A stretch of DNA of 64,000 nucleotides from assembly GCA_019054805.1 (NCBI GenBank), contig JAHQIY010000002.1:6076001-6140000 (forward strand), in the 5' to 3' direction. Each line of letters opens with the position of its first letter. Position 1 is the stretch's first letter. The stretch is from Brachionus manjavacas (Eukaryota > Rotifera > Eurotatoria > Ploima > Brachionidae). The notes beneath the pieces were generated by a model. That model saw only the letters and a list, made by a program, of their open reading frames with translations. It had not been told where the DNA came from and searched no databases. Shown piece by piece: positions 39,901 to 50,783 of the stretch. The translations under genes were made by a program, and so were the position numbers.

Positions 39901-42900
39901 ATCACATCATCAGTATTGTGACGGCGTCCACTTACTTCAATCAGGCCTTCTTTGGACCCGCACACAAATAACAGACCACCGGGTCCTAGGAACCCAATTA
40001 GACCACTCCTAACAAATTCTCTATTTCCTATGGGCAAATTGTCGGAGCCGTGCGGCGACACCTTGAACATTGTTTTGGTCAGACCCTGCAGTCCAAAATA
40101 TGCATTAGCAGTTGATTTTGAACTGATGCAAATTTCTCCGGCCTCGTCTGTGTGACAAAGAGTCGGATTCATATTCGAGCTGTTTACTTTGACCACACAT
40201 ACTACTGTACCTGGCATCACTTGACCAACGTCTTGCAGAGTCAATGAGGTAAGACTGTTTTCTTGATCGACTCGGACAACTCCATAGCTAAGTCCGGACA
40301 TGGACAATACTCCGCGTCCGCTCGATTGGGGACCATTTCTGTCCGGTCTTCGAATCGACAGAGTCAACGTTTCCGATGAGCCAGCCGATGGACAAATTGC
40401 CTCTGCTCTCAAGCCCTTGGATTGAAACACATCCAAAAAAGTGTCACATGAAGAAAGTGACCACGGGTTAGCTCCGTCGGCCACTAGCAACAAACGCAAT
40501 GAGTCCAAACTTATGTCTTTTTGCTCTCTGTGTGCCATTAGGCCCCAATGCATGTCACGTGACTTAACAAGAGCCACAGACGCCCTGTATTTGCTTATTG
40601 TTGAGAGCCAAATGCCCGGATTTATCTTCATCACCGAGTACGGTATGTATACAGTGTGCATGCCATTGAATATGGCTGAGTGTATTCCGTGCCAAAAACC
40701 AAACTCGCGCTTGTAATCAAGCACACATACCACATATTCACCCTCGGTGTATTGACAAGTGACATTCAGAGTCTGACAATGAGCTAGCATTTGTTCTCTG
40801 GTTACGGACACGCCAGTCACACTTCCATCTTTTAGACTGGAATATTCAATGTAAGCAATCGCTTCGTTTGGTATTCGATTGGGAGGTGACCAGTCTTTGG
40901 GCGGAGACTTGGTCAAATTTTCTATCACAATCCATGACATCTTGGGCCATCCTTTGAACTCAATCATTTCGTTATTGGAATTTTTGGGCAAAGCCTTGAA
41001 GCACAACTCCGAAGTGAGAACCAAAGTGGCGCCTACTTGACCCAGCAAAAAGCCTAGACTCTGTGAACCGGCATCTCGCCTGGCCAGGGGAACATCGATT
41101 GGTATGGCCACTAGACCGGCAAGGACACAAGCACAAAATGAAACAACAAACCCGACCGGGTCATTGTTCGGAAAAACAAGCGCCACCCGGTCGCCTTGTT
41201 TTAAATGAATGTCCTCATTAGTGCTGGACAGTTTGTTTAGGAGATGGTAGGCGATTTTCTGAGCCCTGGACAAAAGTTTAACAAAAGTTATTGAGTTTAT
41301 CGATTTGCCATTCTGGTCGATGACACTAAGACAAACAGCTTTGCTGGACGCATTGGCAAATTTGTGTATGGCTGCTTCTAGACTTTGAGGAAACGAGGAT
41401 GGCACCACGAGTGGCTCGCCACACGCAGGCACACTAATGCCACCCTCGGGCTTCGGCACTGCTGGATCCAATGGCGGTACTGAAATCATTTGTAAAAATT
41501 TAAAATTTTCTCTTATTTTATACTGGGTCAAAAATGTGCCAACTCTTTGCACGTAATATTTAGAAAATAGACGTGATTGCTGCTGATTACGGCCAGTTAA
41601 AGTATAATAGTCTTTTTTGCGATTATACTTTTTATTTAGATGGATCTTGGCCTCAAGAGTTGGTGAAGAAATGAGAGTCGGATGAATTAGGGACTCGTTT
41701 AGGCTCATAGTTGATAGAATGAGACTAGAAAGCGTTTCATTTAACGAGCCATTTCTTTTGGCTCGCTTAATCTCAAACGCCCTGTGATTTAGAAGGGATT
41801 AAGATATAAATATTTGCTTAATGAGGAAAAGCTGTGAGCTCTCATTGGAAAGGTGATCGGAAATGTCAATTTAAATATCAAATCGATTTTAAAAGATTAA
41901 ATTTTTAACTTACTGTCTATTTCCTCTTGGTTGTCTTCAAAATATTCATTCAAAGGTCGACGTTTAGGTCTCTTTTGTTGGATTTAATTTTATTCTTGTG
42001 AAATTAATTAGACTTAATGATAGATTACTTTTAGAGTGTTGAGTAGTTGCTGAATTTTGGCCGATACTCTAGATGTAACACGAATTTCAAGAGAATCTTA
42101 AAATTTAAAAAATTCTAATTCAAATTTTTTATTGTCGGAATTAAGATTAGTTTTTCTTTTATTTAATAAAAAAGATTTTTTGATATAAAAAAAATTTTTT
42201 GATAATAAAAAAATTCATAAATAAGTTTTATACAAGAAATAAAATTTTAACAAATTTACTTTAGTCATAAAATTAATTTAAAAAAGAGTTAAACATTTTA
42301 GAAAAATTAGACAAAAACAAAAATAATTTATTTATTTTATATTCATGGCATAGAAAACCCCTAAGTGGCAAAGTTGCTCAGCTCCCTCTGATTACGCCGC
42401 TGTTCCTTATTGTGGGTAATAAAATTATTCATTTATCTATTAAAAAATTATCTGAATCTAAATTCCTTGACTATTTGGGATGATTATTAATTTTCCTTTT
42501 TTCAGCCACGATTGAGTTATTTTATTTTATAATTGTGAAAATTGTCTTAAAGGAATTAAATAATAAATTAAATAAAATTGAATAAGTAGGGAATAAAATT
42601 GTTAAAGTATTTTAATTTTATTTCAAGTTTCCACGAGACTTAAATTATGTCGTTTAAATTCAATCTTATTAGATTCTTGAGAAATAATGAGCATTAATTT
42701 AAACGACATTCGAAATTATCAATATCCCGTTATTATCACTAATACTTTGGTATTTTTTTAATTATCCGGCTTAGAATAATCTAAAAAAATTGAAAAAATT
42801 AAAATTTTTCTCCTTATCAATATAATGTAGAAGACTTAAAAAAAATTATCAAAATTCACATAAAAATTAAAAGGTTTAGCTGACATCGCTTAATCAAATT

Positions 42901-45900
42901 TATAATAAGTCTTTGAAAATATTATTTTGGAAAAAGATTTGGAAAGAACGATTTGACTTACAAAACAAATCAAATTTTTAAGAAAGTGACAACATTTTTT
43001 AAATTTCGAAATAATTTGCGTAATTAAAATTTTAACAATAAAAACTTTAAAAATTTCTAAAAAGAAAAAATTTGTCAAACTTTCTTTTTTATGTTTAAAT
43101 TGAACATTTGACAGCCGGAGAATCGCGAATTATTTTTAGATTTTTTAAGCTTAAATTCTATGTTTGATCTACAAAAATTTAACCGACAATTTTTAAAAAT
43201 CTAGTGGATGGAAACTCGTATGAATTTGTTATTTATGGTGAATAAATAAACGACTAAATAAATATAATTTATAATACTCTAATATAACAGAGAAAAAATC
43301 ATTTAATTAAATTTTTTTTTGACTAGGCTTCAGAAGAAATTTAAGCTTTTTTAAATTTTTTTATGATTTTCAAATAAAAAAGAATTCATGTAGAAATTAT
43401 TCAAATGTCTTAAAATAAAAAAATATTTTCCAAAACAAAAATATTAATTAAAATTTGACGCCTTTATTGTTACGTCGAAAAGGATAAGCTTTAATTAAAT
43501 TAGTAAAATATTGTTTGTAAGACATTTTGCCTAAAACTAACTTTGATTTTTTTATGACATCAATCAGTCAAAATTTTTAATTAAAAATTTTTTTTTTAAA
43601 TCTTGTTTAATTTTAGACATCTATGAATTAATGATTTAAAAAAATTAAGTAATAGGAATGATGAAAAATTTATAGTATTAAAGATTAAATTTTTAAATTT
43701 AACAAAAATATTCATTTCATAGTCTTGATTATAATTTTGTAAGATAAAAAAATATTGGATCGGCATTTTCATGATTAAAGCCAAATAATCTATTTGCCCG
43801 AGCTAACAAAACTCGTATTCATTGAATAGAGTAATTTAACCATTTTATGTCTTTCGTCATATGCTAAATAAAATAAAGATTTGAAAAAAAATTAAATTAT
43901 ATTTGGACCAAATACATAATATTTGATTTACATTATGTCATTAATTATTTTTTTATTAGGCTTATAAAGTTTAATTATAAAAAAGTAAAGCATACCATTT
44001 TCTGAAGAAGTTGATTGATTAAGCTGACCACTGGAAGCGCTCCGGCTTTTGGAATCCGAGGTATTCTGTTGTTGTTCTTGGCTCGTTGTTTCTATATTTT
44101 TTTGATTCGATGTTTGTATAATTTTTATCTGTTGATTTTGGGCATGTAATTTGGTCAAATTTTTCGAATTTACCTGATTAGAAGTTTTAATGGCCACCAC
44201 ACGATCTGTTTTTTGAAACGGTGTTGAGTAATTTATTTTATTAGAATTTTGTTTAGTAGATTTAAGATCTTGTACGTGAAAGTACAACTGATTTATGTGG
44301 CAATTATTAATTTTATTAGTTTCGTTGGGAATACTTAAATTGCTGCTAGTATTACTAGCAGAGCCAGTGCTTGCTGAGCAACTGCTAGTGCCAGTGCTGT
44401 TAACGGTTAATAAATCATTTAGCTTTGGTGTTATAAATTCCGATGCTTGATTATCAAAGTATTCGCGTTTTAAGTTAGACTTATTAGCATAGCTATCATT
44501 AGTGCTACAATTGCTAGCTGGAGATTCTATTAAATCTAATTTACCGTTTTCTTCCTCGGAAGAATCAGAAAATTGCTGTTTAGTTTCTATTTTATTTTCT
44601 TTTTGTGTAACTTGCTGGGGTGTCATGTATCCAGTGGTTCGCTTTGATGCGACTATGCAAGACTGCTTCTGATTTGAATACATGGCTAGTGCCGCTTTGA
44701 CGGCTTCTTGACGAATTTCTTAAAAAGTTAATTTCTTTAAGTATATATATTTTCTTAAAAGTACAGTATTTTCGGTGAATAAATATTTTTTATTAACCTT
44801 AATTTTTTTAAGTTAAATAATCATTTAAATTGTCAGTTCACTTATTAAATCAATATTTTGTTTAAGAGAGTATACAAAATTTTCAATTCATGAAGTAAAT
44901 TTTCAAAGAATACTGCAGCCATAATTGGTAAAAAATTTTGGGAAAAACAAATGGTGAATCATCAAATTGTTATTCGAAGAAATGATCTTAATTGTAAAAA
45001 TTATTGTTGCTCACAAATGAAATAAATTGATGAAAAATTCTCATCTTTTAAATTCTTATAAAGAAAACTTATGAATTCTTAATTTTTCGAAAAATTTCGT
45101 AACTATCGTTTTTATTACTAAATCTTATCTCCTCGAAATCAATACAAAATTTGACTTCCTAAGAGAATTGAGAATTGAATATTTAAATATAAATTTATAC
45201 GTCTACGTGATTTAAAAATAAATAGTCAAACTTCTAATTTTTGTTAAATAAGATATTTTAATCTTAAGTCAAATAATATTATTTTCTGGTACAAAATTAA
45301 AATTTTAATTGATTCAAACAAATCAAATAAAAAAATTATTTTTTCCAGCAATTATCTATTTATAATAATAATTTCATTTGAATTTTAAAAATGTTTCCAA
45401 TTTTTTTAATTCTGCCGTTTATTCACAGAACATGATTTTTAAAATCATATTTTTTATCTAATTATTTCCTTTAAAAAATATCTTAAGAGAAACTGAAACA
45501 GTTCAAATGGAATGTTCAGCTAAATTTTAACATTGCGTGACTTGTAAAAAAAATTTTAGTTCTATTTTAAAATTTAGTCGTAAAAATTTGATAATTAGAA
45601 TTTTGTAAGTATTAGAATTTTTAATGAAGCATATTTAATGAAGATTTTTTTTTCGCAGAAAGATAGCTACCATAGCGAAACTAAATCTAGTCTCGCTCCA
45701 CAGGTGTCCTGCTGTAGCTTATTATTATTATCATTATTATTATTAGAAAAATCTTGTCAACTTTTCACTTAATAATTTTTTTCTTTGAGTATTTATTAAA
45801 GTAAAAAAAATAAACGAATTTATTGTGTTAAATTTTATTTTTTATTAATAATAAACGCTTTAAAACAAAAGAAGTTTATGTTGTATTTTTATTAAAGCCA

Positions 45901-48900
45901 GCTTTAAAATTGGAAAGAATTTTAGGCTGACGAAGGTCGTCAGCTAAGCAATAAAACTCTGATTTAATTTGAAAGATATTTATTGATCCTTGAGTAACAA
46001 AATTCGTATATTTATCCACCATAAGTGAAAAAAATTGATTCTGAGTCAAACCAAATGAGCACTAGAAAATTATTTTGTCTGATAGTTCCATAAAGCTACA
46101 GATCTTTGATTTAATCAGGACCAATTTTTTGCATTTTTTTCGGAAATACAATTCAACTAAACTGATCATGACTTTTTACTGAAACTTTTATTTTCCATTA
46201 TTACACTGATTGCTTAAGTATATTGTATATTGAATAATCATTTTTTTGTACAAACTGAATTTTTTACTTAATTGTAAAATAGATATTTAACTGTCCATTT
46301 TTTTTTTTTTATTATTTCAATTTGTCCATGGGACTTAAACTTTAATTAAATAAATAAAAATAAATAAATATTTATGTAATTTTTATTTTCTAGATTCACT
46401 TTCTTACAAAAATTAAAACAACATCCAGAGAAGAAAGTAGTTAATATTTAAGCTACTGATTTTCACACAATTTTAATAATGGTGAATAAAAGATGAATAC
46501 TGAATACTTATCACTTATTTTTTTTATTTAAAATGTATTTTAATTAATTTATTTGTTAATCCTTACCGAGCCCATGCTCCTTCAGAATAAAAACATAAAA
46601 AAAATTCAAAATAAAGTTAAATAAGATAAAACTAAGATGACCGTGCGAGAAAAAAATATTTGTTTGCATATTTTAATGAGTTGAATAATAATAACACATA
46701 ATTTTTAAAAACATTTTATTTTATCATAAAGTTAGGCATTATTGTTAGGTTCATAAACAGTTCAGAATTTTACTAATTTTTAAATTTCTGAAATAAACTA
46801 ATTAACTATTTTATAATAATAAATTATAATTTTTATTACTTTAATCAATTTATAAAGCATATTTAAAGAAAAAAAAATTAAAATTTCCAATCAAGTTGTT
46901 CTAAACGAAGACTTAAGCCATTCGAAAGAACCCCTGGCTAATCCGAAAAAAATTTTAACAAAATAAATTAAGCAAAAATTTTATTGATTATTTTTATTTA
47001 CTTTAATGAGAACTTGAATTGTTTATTTAAGCAGTAGTTTTTTAATGATAAAAACTATATGAGAAAAACATAATATCCTCTAACCTTTTGATTGAACATA
47101 GCGAAAAATAAATTTATCTCTAAGAATGAGTGTTATTTTTGAAGCTATGAAATATATAAAAAAAATTACAAAATATACCAAAAAATATTTGACTGATATA
47201 AAATTTAAATTAAGTCTACTAATAACTATCATCCTCATATCAGATAGAAATCAAAAAAACTACTATAGAACATGAAAAAATATAAATATTTTATATTTTT
47301 TCATACTCTCTAGGCTTAGTTAAATTCATTTCAATTCTTTAAAATTCGAATAACTTTTGAACCGAAAGTGATAAAATTATTCTATAAAATGTTACATATT
47401 GTTACAATTTTATTAAACTTATTAATATTTTTTTCAGAGAAAATCGGCGAAGATGCATTTGATTGAGATGGCGACATAAGACATAATGATTGCCACCCTA
47501 TGGACAAGAAAATCGAATGTCAGGCAAAGATTGATCTTTTTCTACAATCCTGCTTTATATTTTGATGAACAAAATAATGTTGGCACAAGAGTATAAAATC
47601 AAAAATATTTAGAGCCTTCACAAGCTACTTAAACAAAAAGAGGAAACCTGGAGCAGAGCATAAAATAAGCCAACAGATTCATTGGTGTCAGTTAGATCAA
47701 GCTAAATAACCCAAAAAATAAGAAAAAAAATCATCTTCATCAATCTAATTACATTACATCGAATATTTATTAATTATTTTTATTTTTTGTCTCTTTTGAA
47801 CAAAATTCTATTATTTTTAAAAACTAACTTTTTAAATGAAAGATAAAAATTTTTTCTTATTTTTTAATTTTCTTTTTATTGCACTAAAAAACTGATCAAA
47901 CTCTGTGATTTTAATACTGTTTTTTTCAAAAAAATTTTTTTGATTTTTTATAAATTTCAACAGAAAAAAAATAAAAGAATAACTTACTTAATATTATTAT
48001 TATTATTTGGTTTTAAAAATTAATTTTTTTTTTAAATATTCGTTATTTAAATAACATGTTTAAGCCCTTTTTATGATTCCATTAGTTTTAAAATTTTGAT
48101 TGATTTAAAATCTTATATAATATAATGAAATATGATAAAATTAATAAGAAAATTTTTCAGTTTTCTTTTTTTAAGTGGAAAAGGTGAAAAATTTCTAGAA
48201 GCTTTGGTTATTTTTTTTAATTCTTGAAATTAGTAAAACCTTCTCCGAACAAATGCGTTTTATTTTTAAATTTAATTAATCTTCGTTTCGTTATAACCAT
48301 TATTATTTTACATACCTAGAGATGAATTTAAAAATATTTTATATTTTTTCATATTTTCTAGGCTTTGTTAAGTTCAATTCTTTAAAACTCTAGTGACTTT
48401 TGAACGGGAAGTGATAAAATTATTCTGTAAAATTTTATTTAAACTATATAAACAATGCAGAGAGGATCAGGCATCTTTTTTAATTACCATTTTTTTAGGT
48501 GTAACAATATTGTTACAATATGTAACCAGAATAATTTTATCACTTCCCGTTCAAAAGTTACTAGAGTTTTAAAAAATTGAAATGAGTGAACTGAAATCAA
48601 CTTCAAAAAGCCTACTTTTTAGAAAATGAAAATTTATGAAAAAAAAAGGCGCTTAGGTAAATTAAGTTAATCGAATTATTTATAGAATTCTTAAAGTTTA
48701 TTTTTACTTCCAACAGCAGTAAGTTTTAAACTTTAAAAATTAGAACTTAAACAATTTAATTATAAACTTTTTTTAAAATTTTTTAACTTCATCTCATTTT
48801 TGAGTAAATTACGGATTGTTAAAATTAAAATAAAAAGTTAATGTAAAAATTTACTTTTTGAATTTTTTATTTTAATTTTTAAGGTATCTAGACAACATTA

Positions 48901-50783
48901 ATGCTAGAAACTTCAAAAAGTAGGCTACTGAACCACAAAAATAGTGATTGTCGTTTTAATGTCCGTTAGAGACAAATTAAATGTTTTATAATATAAAATA
49001 AACTTGTTAATAAATTAATTTCAACCTGCCCGCCATCAAGGCGACCTTCATCTATTTTGGCGGTCCATTAGCCGCTTCCAACAACAGGAAACATTATTCC
49101 CAATAAGCTTTTGTTAGTCAATTCATGCAAAAAATTTTTGGTGAATTTTGGAGGCGCTTTTTCAGATGCTTTTTGGCAAAAACATCAAAAAATTTTAAAA
49201 AAGCTTTAGTTTAATGATACAAAAATGAATGTTAGCAAAGATTTGATGTAATCTATTTCATTGTAATTAGACTGAAAAATTTTTATTTCTCAAGTGATCC
49301 AGAATGAAAAAAAAATTAAAATTAAAATTTTTATCTGTTTATTCATCAAAACTACTTAATACGGGACTGAAAGGGAGGTTAAATACCATTCCAAACTGCC
49401 CGGGGTCCTCCCCTAACTGTTAATTAAATAAAAAAATAGACTGAAAAAGTGACTCAATTTTTTTCTTTAAAAAATTTAAAACGAGGCACTTTTTTCTTGC
49501 TTTTCATAATTGTGTGAAATTTTTTATTAAAAGACGAGAAAGTGAATGATTTTTTTTATAAAAAAATGTAAAAATATATTAATTTTTTACTGGAGTGAAA
49601 TTTCGCCTTGAGTTGTAAAAAACTTGAGCTAGTTATAAAATTAACTGGAGACAAAAATTTTTTAATTCAATACTTTTCAATAACTAACTCAAGGTGGATT
49701 TTTTTTTTAATTCTTTTTTCTGATTTTAGTTAATAAAAATTGAAAAAAATAAGTTGCTTGTTCTCGGAAGATGCGTAGAGTACTAAAACGAGTGCAACGA
49801 TAGTTCTTTTTCACTTGAACGCAAACCTAAAGACCGAATCGATTCAGAGAAGATCTACGAAGAAGAAATTACGGAAGTCGTCGAACACTAAGGTAACAGT
49901 TCAGCTCAATTAGACTTAATTAGAAATGAAATGTTAAATGAGCTAGCAAGAACTATTGTTCTATAATTTGTAATTTTAATTTTGTTTCGCTTATTTTTAT
50001 TATTCACTTTTTGTTCAATAAAATAGAAAATAACTTATTTTTTTAAGTTTTATTAACTAAAGTCAGAAAAAAAATTATAAAAAAACCACCTTGAGCTAGT
50101 TATTGAAAAGTATTGAATTAAAAAATTTTTGTCTTGAGTTAATTTCGTAACCAACTCAAGTAACTAAATAACTCAAGTCGAAATTTCACTTCAGTTAATT
50201 TTTTAACTTTATCCGAAAAAAAAAACCTTAATTTGAATGCGTGAAAAACTCGCCGATACTTGGACAAAAATGTGTTTTGAGGAGTTTTTAATTATTATTA
50301 ATGAGACTTACCCGAATGATAGCGATTAGCGTTTGGGTCTTCTCGATTCTTGCTCTTTTTGGGAATTCGAATCTTTTCTTTGGACTTGTTCAGATCGTTT
50401 GCCTGACTTACAATTTGCACACTTGGTCGACTCAAATTTGCTTGCATCGATTCTTCCTTTGAACTAATGAGAATACTAAGATACGGTTCGATGAGTTTGG
50501 CTCGTTTTTTGTCATAGCCTTTTTGGGTGATGTCACCCTCGAGTAGTTCAAGTTCGAGTTGATCGAGCTCGAATTTTACATTCGATGGCAAACGGTCCAG
50601 GTTTAGCGCAGACAGAGGCGGCAGACTGGCAAGCGCATTGTGGCTCAAAATTGAGTTGTTGCTGGCAGAGCCGGAATCGGCCGACGCAGACGAAGTGGTC
50701 GAATGGCACGATTTAAATTTATGAATGGTTATTTGGGCCTTTTTTTGCGGCCTCTGTTCCTCGCTCTGAGTTGACTCCATCAT
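33946..50783 (-). CDS. DIP2: Disco-interacting protein 2 (DIP2), acyl-AMP ligase-like
   Basis: DIP2 proteins join an N-terminal DMAP1-binding domain to two fatty-acyl-AMP ligase-like domains and act in lipid (diacylglycerol) balance and neurite growth. Exons: 50783-50312, 44718-43996, 42096-42029, 41971-41914, 41479-39768, 38290-37097, 34860-33946. All phases fit; total 5142 bases, 1713 residues (human DIP2A about 1570). The DMAP1-binding domain is at about 65-110 (EGDITQKGYDKKRAKL). A Ser/Asn/Gln-rich linker follows (about 185-395), then SAKIQQLLNTLK|RPKRR. AMP-binding domain 1 is at about 460-1000 (DRVALVFPNNDP, VADGANPWSLSSCD, VEPMKFIYRGRIAVFS). Domain 2 is at about 1040-1710 (LIFPPGVDLIAAFYACLY, FSVSTTGMLAGIKISHG, VGSLDETMMIRGMRYHP). 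The protein ends DPIYVAYNM. I start at the ATG pair at 50783; the 5' UTR was not mapped. Two extra in-frame exons are listed separately. Confidence 0.96.
36552..36690. mobile_element. degenerate MITE related to 8067-8241, in a DIP2 intron
   Basis: The right end GTGATGTGACGGCACTGTA matches the terminus of the 8.1 kb copy with a deletion. The interior shares TAAACTTTCCTCATATCAGC in inverse and repeated GATATCA words. The left terminus is lost. Confidence 0.65.
36942..37034 (-). other. DIP2: probable extra DIP2 exon of 31 codons
   Basis: A 93-base open stretch begins after AATTAAAG and ends at AAAG|GTTATT. Both ends are phase 0, matching the neighbouring exons. It encodes PTYSHTSSSSLSLSSFLEPN and on to LLKRYLK. 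Composition is coding-like in an otherwise AT-rich intron, and the intron before it is only 62 bases. The domain reads through without it, so it may be a cassette exon or a lineage-specific insertion in a surface loop. Confidence 0.6.
39608..39718 (-). other. DIP2: probable extra DIP2 exon of 37 codons
   Basis: A 111-base open stretch lies between a GCCTAAG acceptor and a strong donor GTGAGT. It is phase 0 at both ends and 49 bases downstream of the exon ending at 39768. It encodes a Ser/Lys-rich segment (KKLTSSLSFLSSTASLGKKK) between the two AMP-binding domains. Known DIP2 proteins join EQRPD..EE directly to the FQWMSRVLQ block, so this is an insertion relative to the family. Confidence 0.65.
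41480..41770 (-). other. DIP2: coding-like in-frame 5' extension of DIP2 exon 5 (possible alternative first exon)
   Basis: The frame of exon 5 stays open upstream to about 41768. The sequence there is much less AT-rich than the other introns. It contains an ATG at 41708 (MSLNESLIHPTLISS) and reads without stop through the acceptor into VPPLDPAVPKPEG. This would give a protein that starts after the DMAP1-binding domain. It does not resemble the family's N-terminus, so its use is an inference. Confidence 0.4.
45663..45765 (+). repeat. possible retroposon 3' end with (ATT)n tail
   Basis: CTAGTCTCGCTCCACAGGTG and TCCTGCTGTAGC, less AT-rich than the surroundings, run into TTATTATTATTATCATTATT. 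The layout (complex end plus trinucleotide tail) resembles the LINE end at 62.3 kb. Confidence 0.4.
47271..48650. mobile_element. MITE-like inverted-repeat elements (two left arms, one right arm)
   Basis: ACTTTTGAACGGGAAGTGAT with AAAATTATTCTG (about 48388-48442) is inverted at about 48530-48575. The similarity extends outward to the TTTTCTAGGCTT block, so 48335-48645 is an inverted-repeat element of about 310 bases. A second left-type arm is at 47271-47415 (GAACCGAAAGTGATAAAATT). Between the outer arms, 47420-47710 is less AT-rich and non-coding as far as I can read. Confidence 0.7.
49347..49430 (+). repeat. retroposon 3' end (same family as 18297)
   Basis: ATCAAAACTACTTAATACGG, GACTGAAAGGGAGGTTAAA, ACCATTCC and GGGGTCCTCCCCTAAC, followed by an A/T-rich tail, match the copy at 18297-18375. 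Confidence 0.6.
49589..50194. mobile_element. transposon with long (over 100 base) inverted repeats and a distinct core
   Basis: Left arm 49589-49695 and right arm 50087-50194 are inverted copies: GTGAAATTTCGCCTTGAGTT outside, and TTCAATACTTTTCAATAACT with CTCAAGGTGG inside. The core (about 49765-49965) is less AT-rich and has a short coding-like frame (LERKPKDRIDSEKIYEEEIT, then LDLIRNEMLNELARTIVL) broken by one stop. No transposase is recognised. Confidence 0.75.

Larger units (their letters stand above)
44719..50311. other. DIP2 intron 1, rich in inverted-repeat elements
   Basis: This 5.6 kb intron holds no recognised gene. It contains the inverted-repeat elements near 47.3-48.6 kb and 49.6-50.2 kb, a retroposon 3' end (49347-49430) and a unit ending in (TTA)n near 45665-45765. 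Confidence 0.6.

Noticed and set aside
39952-40716. Plus-strand frames of 67 and 91 codons
   Set aside because: Shadows of DIP2 exon 5.
42890-43784. Two 62-codon minus-strand frames in DIP2 intron 2
   Set aside because: Pure AT-rich composition, no splice logic or similarity.
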